A stretch of DNA of 10,641 nt, taken from NCBI GenBank assembly GCA_937967805.1, contig CALBTC010000158.1, positions 1 through 10,641 of the forward strand, in the 5' to 3' direction. The translations under genes were made by a program, and so were the position numbers. Below the pieces are notes generated by a model that made no database searches, was not told where the DNA came from, and saw nothing but the letters and a program-made list of their open reading frames with translations. This stretch comes from an uncultured Anaerolineaceae bacterium. Its GTDB lineage: Bacteria; Chloroflexota; Anaerolineae; Promineifilales; Promineifilaceae. Positions within the stretch are counted from its first letter, which is position 1, and each line of letters begins with the position of its first letter. Of this stretch, positions 1 through 6,056 are shown piece by piece.

Positions 1-45
1 CCGAAAAAAGTGTACTCTGCCTTTTCTCTATGTCCACTTTTTCGG
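1..45. repeat. Imperfect inverted repeat, possible IS or MITE end, truncating the MEMO gene
   Basis: The arms are CCGAAAAAAGTGTAC (1-15) and, on the other strand, CCGAAAAAGTGGAC (45-32), with a short pyrimidine-rich spacer between them. The tail GTGGACA next to an A-run and CCCC resembles termini of IS3-type elements ending in TG/CA; this is a resemblance only. The reading frame of the MEMO-family gene enters this element and stops inside it, so its last residues (PPKKWT) are encoded by the repeat. The window begins at base 1, so it is not visible whether a full element lies to the left. An intrinsic terminator is less likely because the T-run lies inside the stem. Confidence 0.45.
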
Positions 46-756
46 GGGAAGGTCATTCAGGAAGGCATTGAATAATAATTGGTCAACCGGAACTTGACCC
101 AACGGTGTGACAAACGGCCGTAAATCGACGAGACCACGAGGATGCAGTTTAGCACTTTTAGGATTAAGCCGTGTGTGATCGGGCCCGATGATTACAAACG
201 TGTCCGGCCAGGAAGCAGTAGAGAAAGAACGATAGACATGCGCAGCGCAAGCCCCTGAAGCTTGCAGGGCTGCATGTGGAACAAACGCCCCACGAATATT
301 TTTGCCACTGGTAACCGACGTCTTCGCCTTAGCAAAGCACGATTCCAATTCAGATATCAATGCTTCACGATTCCCCGGATAAGCCAGATTCGCCATTGCC
401 GGTGGCCGATAGCCCAATCGCTCAAACCGCCTTTGCAGACCGTTTAAAAGGTTCATCGTGCGGGTTGTTTCAAGCAGATGCAAACAACTGAGGCGCTGCA
501 CAAAATCGGCAAGCGGCTCTAACTTAATCGGGGCGCGTTCTGAAGCACACCACTTCTGCTGTATTTCAGCCAAAGTTCGAATACCGTCCAACTGTAAAGC
601 GAGCCTTACGGCATCAGTGCTGAAACGAAACCCACCGTGCTGCCATCCGCGCAGTACCACATCCCGGATAATATGGCTGCGCGGTTCATGCGGCACGCGC
701 TCGACAATGCGTAAATCCCGGCGCAGCGGTGGGGGAGGCGACGTCATTTCGATCAT
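28..756 (-). CDS. PqqD-like / MEMO fusion (AmmeMemoRadiSam system protein B type), C-terminally truncated
   Basis: 242 residues. Residues about 10-97 look like a PqqD-type winged-helix domain (strand-rich start, then LDGIRTLAEIQQKW, then FVQRLSCLHLLE), the fold used as a leader-binding element in RiPP pathways and also found at the N-terminus of some bacterial MEMO proteins. Residues about 120-236 are the first half of a MEMO domain: YPGNREAL, then GAFVPHA with H161, then IIGPDHT with H194, then TPLGQVPVD. The two His residues are 33 apart, matching the first two metal-site His residues of MEMO proteins. The second half, with the third His and the Cys, is missing: the frame ends in an inverted repeat at 1-45. 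It starts 30 bases after the upstream gene with AGGA before ATG, so it is the last visible gene of the operon. Family assignment is fairly sure. Whether the truncated product works is unknown; a leader-binding role for the intact N-terminal domain is inference. Confidence 0.78.
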   Translation of the reverse strand: MIEMTSPPPPLRRDLRIVERVPHEPRSHIIRDVVLRGWQHGGFRFSTDAVRLALQLDGIRTLAEIQQKWCASERAPIKLEPLADFVQRLSCLHLLETTRTMNLLNGLQRRFERLGYRPPAMANLAYPGNREALISELESCFAKAKTSVTSGKNIRGAFVPHAALQASGACAAHVYRSFSTASWPDTFVIIGPDHTRLNPKSAKLHPRGLVDLRPFVTPLGQVPVDQLLFNAFLNDLPPKKWT

Positions 757-786
757 TATAGTTCCTGGGATATATGCGTTATCAGT

Positions 787-1416
787 TCAAGGCTGTACAT
801 CATCTAGCCACGCATCCCATCGTTCCCGTTTCGATTGTGCCTGAGTTACGTCGGCGCGCGTTCCACGCTTCCAAAGCAGCCACGCGCTCCCACAAAACGT
901 AATTAACAAGGGCGTATAAAACAACATCAGCACCGTCTGGTTTCGGCCTGTATGGTCTGGCGCAATGAGCAGCGTTTCTACATATCGCGCCTGGTCTGCA
1001 TGAAGCCGGTATGTGCCTGGTTGATCAATGGTAAAGTGATAGAGCAGTGTGCCCGTAACGGCCTCTGTTTCATATTGAATTGTGCGGGAAGCTCTGCGTA
1101 GTTCCACCGGCATCCCGGTCGCTACAGATTCCAGGTTTAAATCGTAATTGGCGGCGACACGGCGTTGGGTGAAGATGAAATAATGCCTGGTTTCGCCCAG
1201 TTCCAGTTCAGTGGTTCCCGGTATTTCAACAGGCACCACATCCTCGGGCAGCAGCGGCGTGATAAAGCCCAACCAGGCGGGTAAAACCATAAAAACACGC
1301 AGGCCAATCCCCAGGGCAGTTATGACAGCGAACGTGAGGACAATACCAACTCCTGTACCAATGAGGCAGCCGAAAAATTGCGGCCGTTCTCGTTTATCTT
1401 TTGCCATTTTTTCCAT
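787..1416 (-). CDS. Two-helix membrane protein with an extracytoplasmic beta-rich domain, family unknown
   Basis: 209 residues, not recognised. A short basic N-terminus (KDKRERPQ) leads into a hydrophobic segment at about 15-57, long enough for one long or two short passes. A soluble segment of about 60-158 follows, with alternating beta-type stretches (HYFIFTQRR, TGTLLYHFTIDQPGTYRL), like the C-terminal pre-peptidase type folds of secreted proteins. A second helix spans 160-183, followed by a charged tail (KRGTR, KRERWDAW). The start is well supported: GAGGGG lies just upstream of ATG and only 13 bases separate it from the metalloprotease gene, so the two are almost certainly cotranscribed. 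It could help the neighbouring protease, take part in export, or give self-protection against the cluster's product. These roles are inferred from position only. Confidence 0.7.
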   Translation of the reverse strand: MEKMAKDKRERPQFFGCLIGTGVGIVLTFAVITALGIGLRVFMVLPAWLGFITPLLPEDVVPVEIPGTTELELGETRHYFIFTQRRVAANYDLNLESVATGMPVELRRASRTIQYETEAVTGTLLYHFTIDQPGTYRLHADQARYVETLLIAPDHTGRNQTVLMLFYTPLLITFCGSAWLLWKRGTRADVTQAQSKRERWDAWLDDVQP

Positions 1417-1429
1417 ATCATCACACCCC

Positions 1430-2482
1430 TCAAGCGTAACGGAGCACGACGTTCCAGCCAGGCACTATGATCAATCCGATGACTAGCGTTGTGCCCAGGA
1501 TAACGGCCGTCCACCAAACACCGCGCGGCCAACGTTGCACCAGCCGCGGCCGGCCCAACAGCAAGCCTGACAACCCCAACAAGATGGCGGCCAAAGCGGG
1601 GAATGGCGCCGGCACAATGGCCGCGGCCATCGCCAGAATACCGGGTGTGCCCACCGCCAGAGCGCGCCGCCACGGCGTATATTGCCGTACGGCCCGCGCC
1701 AGCAGCAAGACGCACAGCAAACCCAGCAGCGCCAACGGCGCGTAGCGGATGCGCTTGTAGGTGGCTAGCTGTGCCAGCCATTCTTGTTCAAGTTCAGGGA
1801 GGGTACGGCCGTACACCACCTCGTATTTTCCATCTTGATACAATTCCCAATATTTCTCCCAACCGTATGTATCGACCAGATGACCGGTAAAACTACCGGC
1901 TACCCAATAGAACCTGAGTCTGACAATTCGTTGAGAAGGTAATGGAACATGAAGCATCCCTGGACTATCCAATTTTTGTAAGCCAGGAAACCCTAACGTT
2001 TCCACCAAGGCCAATGTCGTAGCGTTCAACACCGACCAGGGGCGAGTCGGCAATTTTGATCCTGCCAGGCGACTTTCAGCGAACACAGCCACACCTTCAA
2101 CACGAAAAGGGGAAGCTGACCTGGGAGTTAGAACATGGGTCAATTCATGATACAAGGTACTGGCACGCCAGCTCTTCCCAACTAATGTGATGCTGTCTTT
2201 GAAAGGGGCACGACTAATTCCATAACCCGGAGGATATACGGTAATTCTTATGTGGCTACCAGAATCTTCTTGCTGCAAGAATTCAACCAGCTGTATGCGC
2301 GCTTTATTTGACTCTTGCAGCAACCATTCAGCTTCTTCTGTCGTCAGATGCTCGTTTAAAACGTAAATGCGAAACTGGTCATCTTCAGCCATTAGTTGCA
2401 GTACTTCGCGGTCACTAATGACTGAATTATTCGTGAACAAAGACCACGCGCGTGTCATCATCCAAGCTGACAAGAGTAACAT
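1430..2482 (-). CDS. Membrane-anchored HExxH zinc metalloprotease (gluzincin, peptidase MA-like)
   Basis: 350 residues from the ATG at 2482. A hydrophobic N-terminus (1-17) is followed by a soluble domain with the zinc motif HELTH (112-116). The third ligand is probably E129 in RVEGVAVFAE, as in gluzincins. The segment FYWVAGSFTGHLVDTYGWEKYW and the later GRTLPELEQEWLAQL (226-240) match the usual C-terminal part of peptidase-MA-like domains. Three hydrophobic segments follow (about 248-265, 279-310 and 323-343), so the catalytic domain probably faces the cell exterior. The start is doubtful: no Shine-Dalgarno precedes 2482, the first helix looks cut short, and the same frame stays open upstream to a stop at 2588 with a sensible sequence (VFILAAWLPMLLL) but no ATG, GTG or TTG. 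In this context it is a candidate for leader removal or product maturation; a specific substrate cannot be read from the sequence. Confidence 0.8.
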   Translation of the reverse strand: MLLLSAWMMTRAWSLFTNNSVISDREVLQLMAEDDQFRIYVLNEHLTTEEAEWLLQESNKARIQLVEFLQQEDSGSHIRITVYPPGYGISRAPFKDSITLVGKSWRASTLYHELTHVLTPRSASPFRVEGVAVFAESRLAGSKLPTRPWSVLNATTLALVETLGFPGLQKLDSPGMLHVPLPSQRIVRLRFYWVAGSFTGHLVDTYGWEKYWELYQDGKYEVVYGRTLPELEQEWLAQLATYKRIRYAPLALLGLLCVLLLARAVRQYTPWRRALAVGTPGILAMAAAIVPAPFPALAAILLGLSGLLLGRPRLVQRWPRGVWWTAVILGTTLVIGLIIVPGWNVVLRYA

Positions 2483-2531
2483 AGGTAACCAGGCAGCCAG
2501 AATAAAAACGCGAGGGTCATTAAAAAAGCGT

Positions 2532-2648
2532 TTAATATTTTCTTGTTGTGCAACACTTTGCTTCTGCCTGACTCGCTCGGCTTATATCCAGAAAACCATC
2601 GGCGAACAACAGTTGCTCCCCGACCACAGGGAGGCTAAACACTTTCAC
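2532..2648 (-). other. Possible tiny ORF, or displaced 5' part of the metalloprotease gene
   Basis: A 38-codon frame starts with GTG at 2648 (a second GTG lies at 2642) and reads KVFSLPVVGEQLLFADGF, then LDISRASQAEAKCCTTRKY. It has no clear Shine-Dalgarno. Upstream in the same frame, separated by two TGA codons, lies ATG AAC ACC... (MNTKEVYSF, 2687-2658). Downstream, the metalloprotease frame is offset by one base and open from 2585. Skipping a single base near CGAGCGAG (about 2573-2580) would join the two frames into one longer N-terminus. It may be a decayed gene segment, a sequencing or natural frameshift, a second small peptide with a CC pair, or chance. Confidence 0.2.
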
Positions 2649-2693
2649 TCAAAAGAATCAAAATGAGTAAACCTCTTTGGTGTTCATTTTTGA

Positions 2694-2846
2694 CTATGCA
2701 CCATCCCAACCAGGCCCTCCACAGTCAGGACATGGCGGTGGGCCACCACCTTCCACACAATCTGTACAGTCAGGGATGATATCCTCAAGTTCTTCAATGA
2801 TCAGGTCTAATTCTTCGACAAGTAAATCAGGTTCTTCAGTTTCCAT
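2694..2846 (-). CDS. Candidate RiPP precursor peptide, 50 residues, acidic leader and double CxxC core
   Basis: The reading frame codes for 50 residues. AAGGAGG lies 10 bases before ATG, one of the best ribosome binding sites in the window. Residues 1-26 (METEEPDLLVEELDLIIEEL, then EDIIPD) form an acidic amphipathic helix typical of RiPP leaders. Residues 27-50 (CTDCVEGGGPPPCPDC, then GGPGWDGA) hold C27/C30 and C39/C42 as two CxxC pairs, joined by a Gly/Pro linker, with one Trp (W47) near the C-terminus. There are 16 acidic residues and no Lys, Arg or His. It sits 95 bases after the terpene cyclase gene and before a metalloprotease gene on the same strand, with a PqqD-like protein further down. 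Four Cys could instead bind zinc, so a small metal-binding protein is the main alternative. No known family was recognised; precursor status is inference from size, shape and context. Confidence 0.68.
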   Translation of the reverse strand: METEEPDLLVEELDLIIEELEDIIPDCTDCVEGGGPPPCPDCGGPGWDGA

Positions 2847-2864
2847 CTTATATTTGCCTCCTTA

Positions 2865-2882
2865 TTAAGATTATCTTCTTAA
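2865..2882 (-). promoter_or_regulatory. Small AT-rich stem-loop just upstream of the precursor Shine-Dalgarno
   Basis: Six-base arms TTAAGA / TCTTAA with a six-base loop lie directly before the AAGGAGG of the 50-residue peptide, in the 95-base gap after the cyclase stop. It may protect a processed transcript end or tune translation. The stem is weak (AT-rich), so it could be chance. Confidence 0.25.
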
Positions 2883-2941
2883 GCGCCAACTGCCCTGTGG
2901 TTACAGCCGGCAGCTTGTAAAACCAGGTCAATTGCAGCCGG

Positions 2942-5938
2942 TTACGTTTCGTACTGTTCCGGCAGCGAAACAAGGGCATCGGGAAAGCCGCTTTGTTTTA
3001 TTAGGCGCCAGGCCGGTTTTTGCAGCAGTGCCGGCCAATCTTCTATCCCAAATCTGTGGCTATAGCTATGAACCATGCGCAATGCCAAATAACGGCCGCA
3101 GCCAACCGGCCAGCCATGCCATTGTTCTTCTGCTACAAATAAATGTCTGGCCAGCGGTTCAGGTACCGGGCGGTTCAGCCAGCCTCGCACCAGGTTCCAC
3201 AAAAACCAAAAATTTTGGTCACACCAGCGCAGCGCCATCGGCTCAACCCGTAACAAGCCGGCTGTTGATACACTTTTTTGCAGGGCGGCAGCAAATGCCA
3301 GCGCGCTTCCTTGCGCAGCGAACCACTCGGCCATACTTATCTGTTCCTGTTCGGGATACAAAGCGCGGCAATATCCTTCGGCAATCAGTAAGGGTAACCA
3401 GGCACACCCATTACCTGAAGACGCCAAATCCTTCACAGAACTGTCACCAAATCCCGGCGGCTTGCCCCACTCCAACGCTATGCCAATGTGAATTTTTTCG
3501 TCGCACTGCCTGGCAATGAGACGCTGATCCCCAGAACCGTAATAAAAGATTACTTCCACCGGCAAACTGCATGGTAATAAATTGCGGCACGATGCCAACA
3601 CCGATTGAACAGTTTCACGAACCTCATTTTGGCTTAAATCCAGGCACGAGGCAGCATCGTACAATGCCAGAAATTCCAGGAAAGCCGGCGATTGCGGATC
3701 ATGTCCAAGCGTTTGAAGTGTCTCTTGATGCCGTTGCAGGTAATTTTCGGAAATGTATCGGGTACGTTCGCCTATTACTCTGTCACTGCTTGCCTCCAGA
3801 AAATCAGAATAGATCAGGCGGCAGGTGTTCTCTGGAACGGCCGAATCGCTTCCATTTTCGGCGACTGTGGAAAACGACTTTGCAGACGGCACTTTCTTTT
3901 GATCGGTTATATGCAGCGCCTGCAGGATCGTCGCTGTTGAAAGCAACCGGTAACGATCGGCTACCAACGCATTTAATCCCGATGCGCCTGTGACCCAGGA
4001 AGTTTGATGCCACGGTTCACGTTCAGCCGGGTGCGGAATGCGCAGGCATGTTGTTGGGGCCCAACTGCCATCGCGCAGCTGGCGTGCCAACAGCCAGCCG
4101 ACGCCACGAGCAGCAGCAAGCCGACTCTCCGGCAAAGGCGAACCGGCCAACGCCAGAACCGCCAGCCCGGTATAAAATGGTTGGGACGGCCCGCCCAGGC
4201 CATCCCCCCAACCACCATCCTGCTGTTGAACACCCAGCAACCAGGCGCGAGCGTTTTGCACGCTTGCCTGGGTGTTTGCCCCCTGACCACCCTGTTCTAG
4301 GGCAATGATGGCATGGACGGTGCCGTAAATACGACCGGAGAACCAATACGATTCCCAAAATCCGGCACGTGATTGACTCGCTTGCAAATAATTGCTTGCA
4401 TGCCTAATTAGCGTGTTGTATTTGTGCTGGTCGTATGCTGTCAGTGATTGCACGGCCAGCGCTGTAACGTCGGGATGGCTTGAACACCAGCCACTGTAAT
4501 CCGTGATCTGGCGTGGATCAGTTTCTGGTGACAATTGTAGAAACTTTGCCATCGATTCCGCATTTGCATACGTGGCCACACCACCATCATCACGCCAATG
4601 AGCCGCCAGCAGTTCCGCCGCTTTATGGCAGGCGACGGCCGTCTCATCCCCATACTGCGCCAGAAAGAGCAAACAGTTGGCTATGGAATCCGCATCGGAC
4701 GGCACAGCCGCATGATAGGCCCAGCCGCCCTCTGAATTCTGTGTCTCCAAAAGTTGTCTTCGAGCTGCTTGCAGCCGCTTGGCATCACCCCCTACCTGCG
4801 CCAGGATTCGGCCAACATAGCCTGTAATCCACTGTGTACTCTTTCCCCCTTCCGTCTGGTAATCAACCCAATATCCTTCCTGATTTTGGGACAATTCCAG
4901 AAACCGGCGGGCGCGGGCAATCGCCTGGCTTTGTTTTCCCAACCCAGCCTTTTTATCCCGTTGCCCATCACGAACAATATGCACGGAGCGTCGTTTGATA
5001 CGCGCCAGTTCGCTGAGATGCGAAGAAATCGCCGTGCGCTTGCCAATAACCACCATCTTCCAGGATTGGCACGACAGGCTCTCCACATCGGCCAAAGCCC
5101 GATCGCAGTATGCCTGGGCTTTTAACAATGCTTCTTCAAAAGCGCCCGAACCATAAAGGGTGTTGGCCGCTACCTTTTCAGTCTGTGGGTCGCTGGTCTC
5201 TACTGCCCGGCGCAGCTCTTCATCGCAATGGACGGCAGTTGTTAACAGGTAGCTGTAGCGCTGCTGGCGTAAATCATCTCGCCAATCATGCACATCATCG
5301 TTTAACTGTACCGCCACGGCAAAATTATCTTGCGAGGCGTTTAGGAAAGGCAGAAACGTTTCTTGCCCGCACAGAACAGCCAATGCCGCTGCGCTGTTTT
5401 TAGCTATGGCTGACCGACCAATGGCGACTTGCTTCATTTCTTCTTCGGGATACGGCGCCAGCCAATGCTGCCGTTGCAAACGCTCCCGCAATACAGCCTG
5501 AGCATATTCACAAAAGTTTTGATCGGCAAAATGCCAGAAGGTCGATTCCGGTGGAAACAAAGGATGCATCAGATGCATCACCTGCTGGAGGATCATGTTT
5601 ATCCGCAGCACCAGATGAACATCCGTTTGGCTATCGCAGTCAGCAAGCTGGTCGTTGCATAATGTAACGTCCAGCGCCAGACGGCCAGCTAATGCCACAC
5701 GCTGAATATCGGCCTGGGACACATCGGAAAACAGATCGGCAAAAAGAAACGGATAGTAGTTGAGAATATTGCCCCGCGCTTCAAAGCGCCGGTACTGTCT
5801 GTGTGGCTTATAAACCAGGTTTTGAAAAACGGTTTTCTCGTCATCGTCAAACACGTTTAAAAATTGATCAACCTGTGTCTCATATGCTTGCAGCGCATTA
5901 ACGACTCGTTGTCCTTCATCTAAAAGATCGGAACGCAT
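2942..5938 (-). CDS. Fused class I isoprenoid synthase / class II (squalene-hopene cyclase-like) terpene enzyme with an extra C-terminal domain
   Basis: 998 residues in three parts. Residues about 1-320 are all-helical and look like a class I isoprenoid biosynthesis domain: CNDQLADCD (94-102) fills the place of the first Asp-rich motif, and LNDDVHDWRDDLRQQRYSYL (212-231) is a strong second one. Residues about 335-675 form a squalene/hopene-cyclase-type alpha barrel with QW-like repeats (NQEGYW 352-357, QNSEGGW 400-406, QQDGGWGDG 572-580, RDGSW 622-626) and DADSIA (415-420) at the DxDD(T)A catalytic-acid position, keeping the middle Asp (D417) but with Ser for the last. Residues about 700-998 are unassigned; VEVIFYYGSG and LLIAEGYC faintly recall DUF2268-like proteases, without HExxH. 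GAGGG precedes the ATG. It follows the prenyl synthase gene after 118 bases, which would supply its substrate. It lacks the usual SHC length and motif spacing, so ordinary hopene synthesis is unlikely. Confidence 0.8.
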   Translation of the reverse strand: MRSDLLDEGQRVVNALQAYETQVDQFLNVFDDDEKTVFQNLVYKPHRQYRRFEARGNILNYYPFLFADLFSDVSQADIQRVALAGRLALDVTLCNDQLADCDSQTDVHLVLRINMILQQVMHLMHPLFPPESTFWHFADQNFCEYAQAVLRERLQRQHWLAPYPEEEMKQVAIGRSAIAKNSAAALAVLCGQETFLPFLNASQDNFAVAVQLNDDVHDWRDDLRQQRYSYLLTTAVHCDEELRRAVETSDPQTEKVAANTLYGSGAFEEALLKAQAYCDRALADVESLSCQSWKMVVIGKRTAISSHLSELARIKRRSVHIVRDGQRDKKAGLGKQSQAIARARRFLELSQNQEGYWVDYQTEGGKSTQWITGYVGRILAQVGGDAKRLQAARRQLLETQNSEGGWAYHAAVPSDADSIANCLLFLAQYGDETAVACHKAAELLAAHWRDDGGVATYANAESMAKFLQLSPETDPRQITDYSGWCSSHPDVTALAVQSLTAYDQHKYNTLIRHASNYLQASQSRAGFWESYWFSGRIYGTVHAIIALEQGGQGANTQASVQNARAWLLGVQQQDGGWGDGLGGPSQPFYTGLAVLALAGSPLPESRLAAARGVGWLLARQLRDGSWAPTTCLRIPHPAEREPWHQTSWVTGASGLNALVADRYRLLSTATILQALHITDQKKVPSAKSFSTVAENGSDSAVPENTCRLIYSDFLEASSDRVIGERTRYISENYLQRHQETLQTLGHDPQSPAFLEFLALYDAASCLDLSQNEVRETVQSVLASCRNLLPCSLPVEVIFYYGSGDQRLIARQCDEKIHIGIALEWGKPPGFGDSSVKDLASSGNGCAWLPLLIAEGYCRALYPEQEQISMAEWFAAQGSALAFAAALQKSVSTAGLLRVEPMALRWCDQNFWFLWNLVRGWLNRPVPEPLARHLFVAEEQWHGWPVGCGRYLALRMVHSYSHRFGIEDWPALLQKPAWRLIKQSGFPDALVSLPEQYET

Positions 5939-5955
5939 CTATTTTCCCTCTGTAA

Positions 5956-5994
5956 ATCGAACGTCCTGTTCGATACCCGATTTGGAAAATCGGG
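5956..5994 (-). repeat. Two tandem hairpins in the gap between the prenyl synthase and terpene cyclase genes
   Basis: The first has perfect arms ATCGAAC (5956-5962) and GTTCGAT (5968-5974) around a 5-base loop. The second, two bases away, has perfect arms CCCGATTT (5976-5983) and AAATCGGG (5987-5994) around GGA. A related half-element, AAAGTCGGGCTGCTAC, lies at 6045-6060 and overlaps the stop codon of the prenyl synthase. The TCGGGCT core shared between the two sites suggests a REP-like dispersed palindrome. No T-run follows in the direction of transcription, so a simple terminator is not supported; transcript processing or partial attenuation between the two genes is possible. Confidence 0.5.
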
Positions 5995-6056
5995 CTACAA
6001 GTTTTCATTCATCGTGGTGCGACTTGGTGCGTCTTACCTTCCTCAAAGTCGGGCTG

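Noticed and set aside
1320..1781. 153-codon minus-strand frame rich in Ala, Gly and Arg
   Set aside because: It is an out-of-frame reading of the C-terminal membrane segments of the metalloprotease and the start of the next gene.
2677..2868. 63-codon plus-strand frame, Pro/Ser-rich
   Set aside because: It is the antisense shadow of the 50-residue peptide gene, has no ribosome binding site, and its repeats mirror the Gly/Pro/Asp codons of the other strand.
2932..3519. 195-codon plus-strand frame inside the terpene enzyme gene
   Set aside because: It lies wholly opposite a gene with clear family motifs and has no recognisable domain or start signal.
5563..5582. Tandem GATGCATCA direct repeat
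   Set aside because: It lies within the coding region of the terpene enzyme and encodes MHLMH; two short copies in coding sequence need no other explanation.
2942..5938. Ordinary squalene-hopene cyclase
   Set aside because: The catalytic motif is DADS instead of DxDDTA, the barrel part is only about 340 residues, and class I and C-terminal domains are fused to it.
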